From Aselliscus stoliczkanus (taxonomy: Eukaryota; Chordata; Mammalia; Chiroptera; Hipposideridae): a DNA stretch of 64,000 nucleotides. Under the pieces are notes generated by a model. That model worked only from the letters and a program-made list of their open reading frames with translations, was not told where the DNA came from and did not search any database. Below are positions 34,671 through 46,522 of this stretch, piece by piece (position 1 is the first letter of the stretch; every line of letters begins with the position of its first letter). The position numbers were made by a program, and so were the translations under genes. Location: assembly GCA_033961575.1 (NCBI GenBank), contig CM066730.1, positions 137,605,523 through 137,669,522 on the forward strand, read 5' to 3'.

Positions 34671-35138
34671 CGGGGGTTCTTTCTCTGCTTGCACTCACCA
34701 AGCTCATACTTTTGAGTGAATACAAAGTATAAGTATAAGCAAATTCAGAGAACCAGAGGAAAATACCCTAAAACAGAAAAAAAGTAATATCAATGGTTAG
34801 CAATTAGTGAGCCTGTGTTGTAGAAAACCAGGCCAAAACCAAGCTCATAGGGATAGTCTGAGGATTTAGTAATATAATAACTGAAATTGGTTATATATTT
34901 ATGAGAACTATTTAGCAATACAACGTCAACTTATTAGTACGACCTCTGTGAATCTTCAGTTCAATTCAATTTTCTGCCCTGAAACTTAGTTTCTATCAGG
35001 TACCCTATTGAGCTTCCCTCCTCCACTGCTACCCCCACACACTGCTCTAGAGTTATCTGCCCACCATTGTCCCTAGGATGTCATCCAGCCCAGCAATGGA
35101 AATACACAATATTCCTTCAGTCCTTTCATATATATATA

Positions 35139-35282
35139 TAAAAATTTTCCAAGTACATCTTAACCTCAGCAGTCTTCTTCCCCTTGCATGTAAGTTAAAT
35201 GAGAATGGTCTGTTTTGTATTTAATTTTTCAGGTGAATTATGAAAAGCTACTCTGGTTTTTACAAGTTGCAGCTTCAGAGGA

Positions 35283-35286
<4 letters not shown>
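35139..35286 (+). pseudogene. C1orf87: Perfect partial copy of the intron 4/exon 5 junction
   Basis: 148 bases identical at every position to 35799-35946. The copy carries 94 bases of intron with the pyrimidine tract and CAG acceptor, then the first 54 coding bases of exon 5 (18 codons, VNYEKLLWFLQVAASEDL). It lacks the rest of exon 5 and runs straight into (TA)n. Read onward from the acceptor, the frame becomes a Tyr-Ile repeat and stops at 35350-35352. A weak donor-like GTAAAA at 35349 would give a 116-base pseudo-exon with the same end phase as exon 5. Confidence 0.9.
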
Positions 35287-35346
<60 letters not shown>

Positions 35347-35348
35347 AT
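35283..35348. repeat. (TA)n microsatellite
   Basis: About 60 bases of TA with one interruption (TT at 35335-35336). It abuts the partial exon 5 copy. A shorter TA run (35129-35140) lies on the copy's other side, so the copy looks inserted into a TA tract. Confidence 0.97.
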
Positions 35349-35354
35349 GTAAAA

Positions 35355-35760
35355 TAATTGAGAGAGACAAGAGAGGCTAGATTATTATGTAGTAACAAAT
35401 AGCCTCAGATTCTCCAATGCTTAAAACAAGAAAAGCTGATTTTTCATTTACATTTCTGTAATGAATTAGCCACAGCCTCTTCTCATTACTGTTATTATCT
35501 TAGCTCCAAACCCCAGGCTCAGGAAACAGACACTGTGGAATACTTTTGGACATGATGTCAGCAGGGGGAGATGGGAGCTCTGGAGGGTCTCATGTCAATA
35601 ATTCAACCCTCAACCCAGGTGTAGCACATGTAGCTTCTGCTCACAACTCATTGGCCAGAACTGGTTACATGGCCCTACCCAACAAGGTAACCAGAAAGGA
35701 CAATTTTATCATTTGTTCAGAATGGAGAATAATAGGAATAATTGATAAAAAGCACTAATA
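35355..35760. repeat. Ancient LTR-like repeat, family not assigned
   Basis: Contains phrases common to an old mammalian interspersed repeat, such as GTAACAAATAGCCTCAGATT and CTCATTGGCCAGAACTGGTT. It is degraded, with no usable ORF. Confidence 0.5.
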
Positions 35761-35892
35761 AATAATATATTTTAAAGTGGTTTTAATACTTTAAGTGGTA
35801 AAAATTTTCCAAGTACATCTTAACCTCAGCAGTCTTCTTCCCCTTGCATGTAAGTTAAATGAGAATGGTCTGTTTTGTATTTAATTTTTCAG

Positions 35893-36014
35893 GTGAATTA
35901 TGAAAAGCTACTCTGGTTTTTACAAGTTGCAGCTTCAGAGGATCTACAGCAGAGTGAAAAAATTGTGGACAGCAGCCTGAGGAAAGCTCAGGGTAGTGGC
36001 CATCACGGCGAAAG
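35893..36014 (+). CDS. C1orf87: C1orf87 coding exon 5 (residues 247-287)
   Basis: 122 bases: phase 0 in, two bases of codon 287 out, donor GTATGT. It encodes VNYEKLLWFLQVAASEDLQQ then SEKIVDSSLRKAQGSGHHGE. The VNYEKLLWFL stretch matches human and finishes the helical domain begun in exon 4; the rest is a charged linker. The first 54 bases and the preceding 94 intron bases are duplicated exactly at 35139-35286. Confidence 0.94.
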
Positions 36015-36519
36015 GTATGTGGTCATGTTATGCCTAAACTTCTAGAGCTACCCGATATCTTGGAAGCCATTCACTCTAAAAGCTCACCCAGTGCAGACCC
36101 ACTTTGCTTTTCACCAACACTTGGCTTATTATGCTTATCGTTTTTTTTCTCTCTCTCTGTTGTTCATAGGTAGGCGTAGAAAATGATTTGCAGTAATTGC
36201 ATATGTTTCTTAACATGAAGTATGTGTCTTTTTTACAAGGTCATCTTGTGAAAATGAAAAACATCATTATGAAATAAGAAATGAGTGTGTACTGGTGCAG
36301 AAGTCACTGCGAGTGTGATTCCAGATATATGTGTAGTCAGTGAACTCCTGGGCTACAGATAGTAGCACAGAAAGGTCTGAGGTACAGGAATCAATAATCC
36401 CTTCAAATAATCTCAAGGAAAATAAATGATTAAAAATAAAAATAGGATGTGAGGAATATCATTAGAGATGAGACACAGCAAAGCATGATAATCTCTGCTT
36501 TCTCCAGAAAAAGGATAAA

Positions 36520-36750
36520 GTGCAGTGGTTAGGAGCATAATAACCCCATTGCCAGAAGCCTGGGCTCAATCCTTGTCTCTGCCACTAAGTGGCTTTGCAA
36601 CCTTGGGCTGGCTAATCACCCTTTCTGTACTTCTGTTCTCCAACTGTAAAATGGGAACAATAGACTTCACTTCAGAGATTTATAAGAATAACTGAGTTAG
36701 TTAAGGAAAAGTTCTTAAAAACAATGCCTCGTAAATAGTAGTAAATGCTA
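36520..36750 (-). repeat. MIR SINE fossil
   Basis: GCAGTGGTTAGGAGCATAAT, CTTGTCTCTGCCACTAAGTG, CTGTAAAATGGGAACAATAG in antisense MIR order; near full length. Confidence 0.85.
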
Positions 36751-36924
36751 TATAAGTGTCTGTTATTATCTCTAAACTATCATACCAGAAGACACTCTTT
36801 TTAGATACAAATAATGTGACATAGTGGCTCTTTTCTCTAAGAAACAGGGAGGGTTTTCTATACAAATGTCCCTGGGCCAAGTGACTTAACTGCCTTCTAC
36901 AGGGTGCCCTTCTTGACACTGATA

Positions 36925-37110
36925 CTTCATTCAACAAACATTCATTGAATAACAGCTGCTTGCCAGGCACACTTGGCTGGGCACAGTGAACTCAGAAGTT
37001 GGCAAAGCCTAGTTTCTCCTTCAAGGGCTCACAGTCCAAAGAAAGTGAGACTGCCATGTGGATATATATGCCAGGCAAATATTGCTCTGGGAGTAAATGT
37101 CCTGGTGAGA
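36925..37110 (-). mobile_element. LINE-2 3' end, antisense
   Basis: CATTCAACAAACATTCATTG and AAGGGCTCACAGTCCAAAGA. Confidence 0.7.
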
Positions 37111-37319
37111 GCTGTAAAGCTCTAAAAATTTTTAACAGTCAGCAACCACCCTTCATATAATACTGATTGTGAGATTTGAGCCTGGAGAGGTAATAGACTA
37201 TGTACAAAAAAACATGGTCACTCATTGACATATTAGTCTTATGCGTCCTAGACAGGAAACCTCTCCTGAGCCTAGACTAGATAATGTCTCTTTGCTGTAT
37301 GGTCCCATAGTTTTTGTCC

Positions 37320-37470
37320 CTTCATAAGAGATATTGTACTTATAATTACTTATTTGGCATTTGAGGTTAGGAATAGTATCTGTCCTGGACAACTCAATGT
37401 CTCACGCAGTTCTACCATCCTTCCAGGACATGGGAGATGCTCAATAAATATTTGCTAAATGTAATTGGCA
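37320..37470 (+). mobile_element. LINE-2 3' end
   Basis: TGAGGTTAGGAATAGTATCT and CTCAATAAATATTTGCTAAA. Confidence 0.65.
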
Positions 37471-37559
37471 TCTCCAATTATCCAAAGTGCTTGCATCATT
37501 TCACTTGCAGGGCTATCTGGATCTCTACTCTATAAAAAGGTGCATAAAGAAATCATTTT

Positions 37560-37659
37560 TTTTTGAGGGCAGTGTCACTGGCCCTCATATGTGGGACCCA
37601 AACCAGGGCCGCTGGCTTCGCAAGCCAGCACCTAACCACTGCGCCACTCAGCCGGCCCC
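37560..37659 (-). mobile_element. Short tRNA-like SINE, copy 1
   Basis: About 100 bp: T-tract, then AGGGCAGTGTCACTGGCCCT, ending CCACTCAGCCGGCCC. A 13-bp target duplication AAGAAATCATTTT flanks it (37547-37559 and 37660-37672). It equals only the 5' unit of the long SINEs. Confidence 0.93.
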
Positions 37660-37709
37660 AAGAAATCATTTTGAACTCATCAGAGAAGGTGCTGCTTTAC
37701 ACAATCCAG

Positions 37710-37713
<4 letters not shown>

Positions 37714-37758
<45 letters not shown>
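37714..37758. repeat. (TG)n microsatellite
   Basis: About 22 uninterrupted TG units. Confidence 0.97.
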
Positions 37759-37761
<3 letters not shown>

Positions 37762-39656
37762 AGTTCAGGACTGATGGGCTGTAATGAAGCAAGGCTTTTT
37801 GTTATTTAATGTGCTATGCAGAAAAATGCCCTCTCATGTCCTGTCAGGTAGAGCCTTCAATGAGACAGCTCTGTGATGTTTAAAACACCTCCAACATCAC
37901 CAGTGGGAGCAGGAGTGGCAACAGCTCTCATCACCTAAGTTGGACCCGATGAACTCAACTCCTGCAACAGGTTTTCTAAGAGACCCCACCTGCAGTAAAT
38001 GGGTTCATACAACACCTTTCCATTCAATAATCAGTATTATTTCCAATCAATAATCAATATGATTATTATTGACATGAGTGGGGACCAGAGCCCATGAATG
38101 CCTACCCGCAGGAACTGTTCAAGAAAAGGAAAGAAGAGGGAAAAATTCTGATTCAAATCTGGGACACATCCATCTGATGGGCAAGGCCAGAGTCATTTAC
38201 CCTAAGCAGCAAAGAGAATAGCTGGCCTTTTCCTCTGCAGGAGGGACAGGCAGTCTCCTGAGCTGGGGAGCTCCCTGAGCAAGGGAAGGAGCGTGCAGAG
38301 CTAGGCAACCAAAATAAAGACAACTTCTCCTTTCCTGTACCAAGTCTTTGGAAAATACTAGCTATTATTAAGTAGTTCAGGTTGGTATAGTTTAGGGCCA
38401 AAGCTCAAGCAAGAGTAACAGAGCATAAAAGAAGATACAATAAGACCTTTAGGAAAAGTTAAATACAACTAAAAATAATCAGTTCTATGTACTGTACAAG
38501 ATCCCTTGGAAACTGTAAGTAACACAACAGGCTCTGCCCACTTCTTAGGGAGCAGTCTACTAGGGAAGTCAGACATGAAACAATGACTAAAGAAATAAAG
38601 ACACAACCACAACCTCAGGGAAACTTAGTAAGGAAAAGAACAAGGAACTACGGAAGAGTTTATCAAGCAGAGGGTTCTGGAGCACTATGAGGACCAACTG
38701 TGAGCATCAGTTCCCAACTCTGCATTCAATGACATCATGTTGGTAGCTTGACATCAACCATGGTGGGAGTATTTACAAAGGAAAACCAGTAATGCTCCAA
38801 GTGAGGGCTCTGTCTTCAAGTGCTGATTGTTAAAGATGTACCAGCATGCCACTGAAAATAAACTGATTTCTATGAGTGGAGGATGGAAGATGTCACAGAA
38901 TGTCCCTCTAGGGAAGTGGCACTTACGTTGAGACAATGGAAATTAGAAAAAGCTTCACTGCAGAAAAGATAGTTCAGCCAAATCTGGAAGGACACATAGC
39001 TTCAAATGTTAAATGAGTAAACATCTCAAACTAGTTTCATAAAATAAATGACTCAAACACTTTATCGCCCTGGTATTTTGCACCTATTATATAATGTAAC
39101 AATGGTGGGTTAGATAAACCATCTGAATAATTGCATACATTAGCATGCCACAAGGTAAATAAATAATTATTCCCAGACCTTGTCTGGGTTTTCCAAACAG
39201 CAGAGTCAAGGATAATGCAGGAAGTTCCCCTAGTTCAAGAATTCCTTTAATACAGGTTCCTTGGTTACAGGGATCTGGCAGCGTCTGCTTTATTTTGCTT
39301 TGCTTGTAACAATGTATAGTTTGGAAATTTGATTATCCGGGCTTAAAAAAAAAGTTAGATCAAGCAGATGAAGTAAACTACTATGTCACTTGGAACATTT
39401 TCCCTCAACCTAGAAAAATAAGAGAGTGGATTACAAATTTTGGTCAATGTTCTAGTTGAATTGATTGGTTTGTCCTGGAAAAGAGATGGTGGGGCTCACT
39501 AGAAGGAACAAATTTGACTTAATCTATGAAATCCATGACTGGGTTATCAAGATTTAGAAGGCCTTACTGGGTGGGTTGTCTGGTTCCAAAATGTACAACA
39601 GGTGTGAGAGACATACTGTGAAAACATACAAGGATTTTCATTGGATCTTTTCACAG

Positions 39657-39849
39657 CCTTTCCCCTGTCCCTCCATGTGGTACTACTGCCCTTCAAGACT
39701 CCAGCTCCCAGCCAGAAGTGAACAAGAGCCTGTTGGAGATCTTAAAGATGGTACTAAGGACAACCAATGGCAAACTCAACATAGAGAACCTTAATCTGAG
39801 TTTTCGAAAAGAAGATCGTTCATTCTCTGGCTACCTACCCCCACCCAAG
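39657..39849 (+). CDS. C1orf87: C1orf87 coding exon 6 (residues 287-351)
   Basis: 193 bases; the first base completes codon 287 and the exon ends in phase 0 before GTAACC. It encodes LSPVPPCGTTALQDSSSQPE then VNKSLLEILKMVLRTTNGKL and NIENLNLSFRKEDRSFSGYL, ending PPPK. From DSSSQPEVN onward it follows human closely. The preceding eight to nine residues are extra relative to my memory of human and are encoded by a pyrimidine-rich tract (39657-39680) ending in TGG. This suggests the ancestral acceptor AG near 39680 was lost and the in-frame AG at 39655-39656 is used. The other nearby AG (39696-39697) is out of frame. Confidence 0.86.
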
Positions 39850-40389
39850 GTAACCAAAATTATATTTCAGATTAGTTCATGTCCAAAAGGCTACCTCAGG
39901 GCATTGGGTCTATGGTAAGAAAACACAGTTATGATCTGTGTTATGCCTGTGGATTGCATTACACTTTTTCTTTGTTGTTGTCATTTTTTGTTTTTTTAAA
40001 AAATTTTCTGTGACAGAGAGGAGAAAAACAAAATAAAAAAGGAATTGTGAAATGTGCAGAATTGATCCAGGATTACTTACATTGGGCTATGTTTTATGTT
40101 AACAATAGAGAATATGACAATACCCAAATGCTATTTCACAGCGAAAAACAAATATTTTTCTAAGGCCAAATGTCATTTCTCATACCCTCTACCAGCTTCC
40201 AAAGAGGCCAGCATGTGGTATCCCATTCCCTCGGAACACCAAATTGCAGGGACTGAAGTGATTTATTGCTCATAGAGATTAGCATACTGTTTTGGATTAT
40301 TAATTAACAGTGCAGAAGTGTTTCATGGAAGAAGGTCCAGAGCCACATTAACTATAAACCCCAGTCATGAGGCTACTTTGGATATAAGT

Positions 40390-40640
40390 GAAATAATAAC
40401 CACTATTACTACAATTCTATTAACCACTCATCACCACTGAGCTTTGACCCCTTGCTAAGTGCCAAGTACTGCGCTAAATGCTCTACTTACATCAGTTCAG
40501 TTCATTTCACACTTACAAATAACTGAACAAATTTAAGCAGGTGTTATAATACCCATTTAATAAATTTTAAAAACTGAGTCTTAGAGAGGCCAGGTGAATC
40601 ACCCAAGGGCCACCGCAAGTAAGTAGGAGAGGCAGGATTC
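40390..40640 (+). repeat. MIR SINE fossil
   Basis: AACCACTATTACTACAATTC, AGTGCCAAGTACTGCGCTAA, AAACTGAGTCTTAGAGAGGC in MIR order. Confidence 0.8.
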
Positions 40641-42889
40641 AAAGTACAGAAGATAAGTGGAAACTAAGAGCCAGAATCGGAACTCCATCAGGCAGAAGAT
40701 ATCTGGAAGTTTCCACTGAGCCCAGGATATAAGAGTTAGAATTCCAGAGAAGTAGAAGGGACTAGAAATTACCAGGTGGGAGGGGGGATGTCCCGTTGAA
40801 AAGACTGGCCAATACCTTTTATCTAGGTAAACATGGGTGAGAATTGAGAGAGTCAGAGAATTAAAAAGAACAAGTGATGTTTACTAAGGAAGCAAGGACA
40901 CAATATGCCGAAAGTGGGTTCTGATTCTAGCACAGAACTGGCTTTCTCTATGCTTTCATTTATAGAGTCAACTAATCATGTGAAGGCAAAGCTCATGACA
41001 GTGTGTACGTGTGTGTGTGTATATATATATGTAAATATTACACATGCAAACACGTCTCACTAGAAAAAGAGAGAGAACACTACAGGAGATTCCACATGTC
41101 ATAAATGACATTTATCCTGATCAGGAATTAGATCCGTGGAAATAAAGAAGCATCAATTCTTTGTTATCAGGAACTACCTAATGTCATCAGTGAAACTTGA
41201 ATGTTCTCAGATGGTACTCATAGAATTGAACATAAATGACTTGGAAGTTAAAATAAATTTGTTTAAACTCTTTGTCTCAGATTTTTTCATCTGGACAAAC
41301 TGGGTTCCAAATATGTACTTCCTGTGTCTACTGTGAGGATTAAACAATATAAGTATGTGAAGGCACTTAGCACACTGTCTGATATATGAGGCATGAGTAA
41401 ATATTAGCTTCCCTTTTCTTAATAAAAAAATCAATGTTTGTTGAAATTATCACTTCAAAACAGACTAAGGAAGGAGGGCCGTTCCCAAGGTCAAGTGATG
41501 GTCACAATGAGCACTGGCTATCAGAACAGGCCTTGAACTTCTCCTCCCACACTTAGCCCAGCAGCTTAAATTTGTGGTTCATAGTCAAGGAAATGGGGCA
41601 CATTTTCCTTAAAGCTGGTCTGCATCTTGTGAGCCATCTGGCATCTCTTAAGACATCTGGAACTCACTCAAAGTATATTACAGTTCTGGGAGATATGTAA
41701 AATAGGATTCTGTTTTCCCAGAACATAAGACAAATTGAGGCCCAAGGGACACTGGATACAGAAAGCAGCAGCAGTTCCACCCCAGCATCCTTGCTTCTGG
41801 ACATAGGACTTCAGAGTGGACTAGGAAACATCATCTGAGTTGGAAGGGATTTTCTTTTTGACCAGTACTAAATTTCATCAGAGTACAGGGGAGAGAATTA
41901 CAGATCTCCTTAATTTTCTTAAAAAATCTGTGTACCCTGTGCCAAGTGAGGTTGGGAGGGCTGAGGCACATCCTCACAGCCAATATTTCAGAGGGTTCAC
42001 AGGTCATCTGTAGCTTCTCAGATAAATAAATGCAATCTTGATGGGTAATCTATGAGTCCTGTCACTCAAATCAATGCAATCTTGATGATTTTCAAAGAAC
42101 AGTATGAAAACTTATCAAATATCTGTCATCCTCATTCTGTGGATTCACTCATCCTGTTCCTTTAGCATGTCTTTGATGCAATGATGGCTTCCGGAAGGAT
42201 TCCTAAGGCAATATGGATCCACATATATTTATTAACCACTCTGACCATTACCCAAGTAGTTCCAACAGATCTGTAGAACCTAAGACACTCGCAAGCATGC
42301 AGGCTCAGTTTAACTCTTTTAGACATAATCTGTATTCTTCATTTCTTGAACTCATCCTCTCTCTGCTCCACATCTCAAACTACTCCCAACTTCCCTCCAA
42401 CGCGGAGCTAGCTAGAACACAGGCGAATATACTCCCAATTACTCTCAGCTTCATTTTCATGCAACTTCCTCATTGTCATCAAGAGGGAGTCCCACAACTG
42501 AGGGAATTGTAGTTTATGAATGTGAAGTTTGTTCTTGGGACAAGACTCGGGCTATGACACTAATTTACCTAGTGACCAGGACTGTAAAACACTCTTCTGC
42601 AGTTTTTCAGGTTCCTCTTTTGTATTTGGTTATTTCTATATCAGTACACTCTGAACTAAAATTATAAAATTATTTCTTCTAACTTCAAACCATTCCCTTC
42701 TTCCAGGGCAATCTTTCCGATCAATATGGCATGTTTATTCTATTATTGCATTCAACATGTTAATCAATCAATGTGTTCTGGGAGCTGCGATATAAGGCTA
42801 AGGACAACAGACTATTATGATTTCAGGAGCTCAGGGAAAAGGTGACATTCTAAACATGTTATCACAGTTCCATGTAACTAATGCAGCAA

Positions 42890-44070
42890 TGTCAGTAACT
42901 TTGAACATAGAGAAGAAACATCAACCTAGCCTAGCCCAAAAACTCTCCAGAAGAGAGGATACAAATACTAAATCTTAGAGGACAGGTGAACTTGGCAAAG
43001 AATTGGGGGAAGGGGCAAAGGAAGAGATGGGAAATGTGTTCTAGGGAAAAGGAGCAATGAGAAATGGCACTGAAATGAGAGCACATGGCTAAATCAGGGA
43101 ACTGTAAGTCATTCATATAGGCAGGACATAGTGAATGTATGGTGGCTGGGGACAGTAGGAGATGGTGCTTAAGTTGATGCTAGAATGGAAAGTAGGAGCC
43201 AATTTATGAAGTTTTTAGGAGTGTGAACTTTATCCTGAAGGCCCAGGGGAATCATCAAAGGATATTAAACAAGTGAATGATATGATCAAATTTTAAATTT
43301 AAAAAGAGCATTCTGATAGAACATAGAGAATTAGAGGCAGAGAGACCCTTTAGAAAGCTGGTCCAGTAATTTAAGCAAGAAATTACAAGGGTTTAAACTA
43401 GGGCAGTAACAGGACCGATGGAGATATTAAGGAGGTACAAAAGTAGGTCTTGGTGACTAACTGGATATGAGCCCTGAAAGAAAAAGAGTCAAAAATGACT
43501 CCTAAGATTCTGGCTTTGGTAACTTGGTGAATGGTGGCACCATTCTGCTATAGGAAACAGCAAAGGAGCAGTTTGGAAGGGGAGAAGAGGGGATGATGAG
43601 TTCAGCTTTGGACATGTTGATCTGGGTTGAGAGGTTAAGACTAAATAATGATTTAAGAATCTTCAATATGGAGTCGACACTATGGAAGCAGTTAGGATTA
43701 CCAAGAACATAATGAAAAATGAGAAGGGAAGATTGATGAGAGCACTCATTGTTGAGGAATAGGTAGACAAAGAGAAGACAACAAAGGAGACTAAAAATGA
43801 TCAAGAGACATGGGAGTGGACAGGAAAGCCAGGAGAAGAGATGTGTAGAAGGATGGAGTGATCAGCCATGTTGCACACTCTGAAGAGACCATTTATAATC
43901 GGGACTGGAAAATATTCATTAAATTTGAAACCTATGGAGGTTACTAGTGACTTGGTAAACACAGTTTGAGTATAGTGATGGGGTAAATTGCAAATGGAAC
44001 CATAAATGGGAAGAGAGGAAGTTGGGAGAGCACCTGTGAACCACTCTTTCAAGGAGTATTTTGGGGAAAT
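42890..44070 (-). mobile_element. Long antisense LINE-2 fragment
   Basis: About 1.2 kb in antisense L2 order: GTGTGAACTTTATCCTGAAG, AATGATATGATCAAATTTTA, GGTCTTGGTGACTAACTGGA, ATGACTCCTAAGATTCTGGC, CAGCTTTGGACATGTTGATC. The largest L2 copy in the window; no intact frame. Confidence 0.8.
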
Positions 44071-44559
44071 GAATATTTATTTCATATGTCATTTTCTAAA
44101 TAAGACAGAATTTATTTACATTTGATTTTTAGAATTTGTTATCAAACAGAAGAAACTTCACATAACCAAATGCTTTCTTACTGAACAAGGGTCATCATTA
44201 TAAATATTCATGTTTTAAAGGATTTTAGTAATAACCCTAAATTGCCAGGATTTTCTGATAAATGTTTCTATTACTTCTCTTCAACTGTCAGCAGTCAGGT
44301 CTTAGCAGCTATCAATCAGTCTGCTTTTAGGAACCCTGATGTATTATTTGTAATCTGCTGTTCACTTCAGCCTCAAGCAAAACTCAATATTGTCAGAAGT
44401 AAATGAATTATTTTTAGAATACCCTCTTAATATTGATGTTTAAAAATACATCAATATGCTTTAATCACAAGGACAAATCAATTCTTATTTATGGGGTAAA
44501 ATGGAATACTGTGACTAATTTCTGCCAATCTCTGTCCATACACACTATACTCTTCAGTG

Positions 44560-44740
44560 CCTTCAACTCATTCATTCACTTTCTCGTTCATCCATATAGC
44601 CATTTATTCAATAATTATTGATCTTTTGTTTTTCAACACTGTGCTAGGTAATGGTAATAGGAAAATGAATGAAATACAATTCCAACCCTCAGTTCCAAGC
44701 CACTGTCTTGTAGAGAAGCTCTATGCACAGATAACTCCTG
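44560..44740 (-). mobile_element. LINE-2 3' end, antisense
   Basis: CATTCATTCACTTTCTCGTT and AACACTGTGCTAGGTAATGG. Confidence 0.7.
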
Positions 44741-44789
44741 CACAGCCTGGAAAAGGGTATAAAACTACAATGAGTGGATAATGTCAAAA

Positions 44790-45010
44790 TATTTGCAGTT
44801 TCTAAAAAGCACCATGCTCTTTCTCACCCATCATTTACACATGCTTTTCATCTGCCTGGAATTCTCCCCAATCCCTTATTCTTCTGGCAAACTCTCATTC
44901 ATTTTTCATGTTTCAAATCGACCTTTTGTTGTTAAGCTTCCCCTACACAACTCCTCTACACCTAGTGACATTTGCAAGTTTCAAACACAGATTTGTTTCT
45001 TTCCATAAAG
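44790..45010 (+). mobile_element. LINE-2 fragment
   Basis: CATCTGCCTGGAATTCTCCC and CATGTTTCAAATCGACCTTT in sense L2 order. Confidence 0.65.
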
Positions 45011-45079
45011 ACAAATGTAAATTATCTTTTTGTCACTGTTTTAAAGTCTAGATTTTATTATTATTCAAGTATGATCAGA

Positions 45080-45510
45080 CCAACAGATCATATGACTGCC
45101 ATTGAAAAGAGAGCTTGTTACTCACAGTTCCCAAAAGTAGGGGGCATATCACACAGCCACACAGGGAAGCACCAGGGTCTGTCAGGAGGCAGAGAGGAGG
45201 AGGGGGAAATGTGGGCCAGAGCCTTCATTTTGGAATGGGCAAGGCGGGATAAGGTTTAGGATTGGCTAGCTTGAATAATTTGGACTCTGGGGCATATGGT
45301 CTGTCCCTAGTTGCCTAGTACTTGGCCCTGGGGTGATCAGGGCAGAGAAATAGTGGCCCAAGTGTGAGAGCCTCAATATAGAAGGTGGTTGATTTGCATA
45401 TGTAAGGCACCCTCTCAAGCCTATCCTTTACCAGATCTAAGAAGTGGCTAGCCTGGGAGGAGTAATCTTTCCAGAGTCAGCAAGGCCCCTAGGATGTCAA
45501 AACATCAGAA
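45080..45510 (+). repeat. LTR-like repeat, copy B (partner at 32150-32640)
   Basis: GTCAGGAGGCAGA, GCATATGGTCTGTCCCTAGT, GCCTGGGAGGAGTAATCTTT and GATGTCAAAACATCAGAA parallel the first copy in the same order. Confidence 0.7.
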
Positions 45511-45699
45511 AAAAATGACTTGGGTAATGCAGTTATTACACTGAACTTCCTCTCAAAATAATAATACTAGCTACTTTTTAATAGCTTCTATTTATCCCAA
45601 ACACCAAATTAGACATTGCTTTTCTTTATCCTTACCTCTTCTCTTTCCCCTCTCTTTTCTTCCTCTCCTCTCCCTTCTTTTTTTTCTTCATTTAACAGA

Positions 45700-45900
45700 T
45701 ATTAATCCAATGTCTATTCTAACTGTTTATTTTCTCATGCAATCTTCAAAAAATCCTAGGAAGTAGAAAATACTAGTCTTATTTGGTAGATGAAGTCATT
45801 GGGCATAGAAAGGTTAAATAACTTCCTGGGGTCACACAAATCACAGGCAGCAGATCTGGTGTTCAGAATAAGTCCTGTTTCATTCCAAAGTCTATATGTT
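45700..45900 (+). repeat. MIR SINE fossil
   Basis: CCAATGTCTATTCTAACTGT, TAAATAACTTCCTGGGGTCA. Confidence 0.65.
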
Positions 45901-46522
45901 TAAACATATAAAAGTTTGACATGTTTAAATCTAAGTATCAGCTACCCACCAACCTGAGAACTGAACTGGTTTGTCAGTTAGACTCAGAAAATGCTAAGTA
46001 TTTGGGATACTGCAGCAATGCTTCATTCATTCATCCAACAAATATTTATTGAGCATCTGGTTTCTAGACTAAGTTCCATAATTTATTAATTATGCGATAT
46101 TGAGGAAGACACTTAATCTCTCTAAGCCTTGGTTTCCTAAAATGCAGGTAGTAATATGAACGATGCTAATAACAAGCTTGTTTTGTTAATAAAAATACAC
46201 AAAAATATTTTGCAATTTACCTATATAATAAGTGTATATAATTTCTAGGCCTTGACCAGTCCCATGGTTGATAAAAATATAAGATCAGAATTTCAAAGTT
46301 CAGTGACTTCTGGGTAACAAACTACATCTGTGTGTGAACCAAATAAAAATTTGCTGTTGATGAGCATCCAGTTGGACATTCTTGTTCTGGATGACATCCT
46401 AATGATACAGTGTGCTCCTGGGTATTAATTCTTCGTCAAAATCATATAAGCTCTAATTATGGGAGGGAAATTCAAATCTTAATCTCATTACAGTGAAACT
46501 TCAAATCCTGTCTTATTTGCAG

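Larger units (their letters stand above)
34129..35892 (+). other. C1orf87: Intron 4 (1.76 kb) with a duplicated exon end
   Basis: Contents: a MIR-like fragment (34520-34670), a perfect partial copy of the exon 5 junction (35139-35286), a (TA)n tract (35285-35348) and an old LTR-like repeat (35355-35760). The right end is the exon 5 acceptor TTTTTCAG. Confidence 0.9.
36015..39656 (+). other. C1orf87: Intron 5 (3.6 kb) and its contents
   Basis: Contents: MIR on the minus strand (36520-36750), L2 (36925-37110 minus, 37320-37470 plus), a short SINE on the minus strand (37560-37659) and (TG)n (37714-37758). 37780-39650 contains no repeat I can name confidently. The right end has the tract TTGGATCTTTTCACAG. 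Confidence 0.88.
39850..46522 (+). other. C1orf87: Intron 6 (6.7 kb) and its contents
   Basis: Contents: MIR (40390-40640), antisense L2 (42890-44070), L2 pieces (44560-45010), the second copy of an LTR-like repeat (45080-45510) and MIR (45700-45900). 40650-42880 and 44080-44550 are unassigned. It ends CTTATTTGCAG before exon 7. Confidence 0.9.

Noticed and set aside
35195..35398. Minus-strand frame with a Tyr-Ile repeat
   Set aside because: Product of the (TA)n tract; not a gene.
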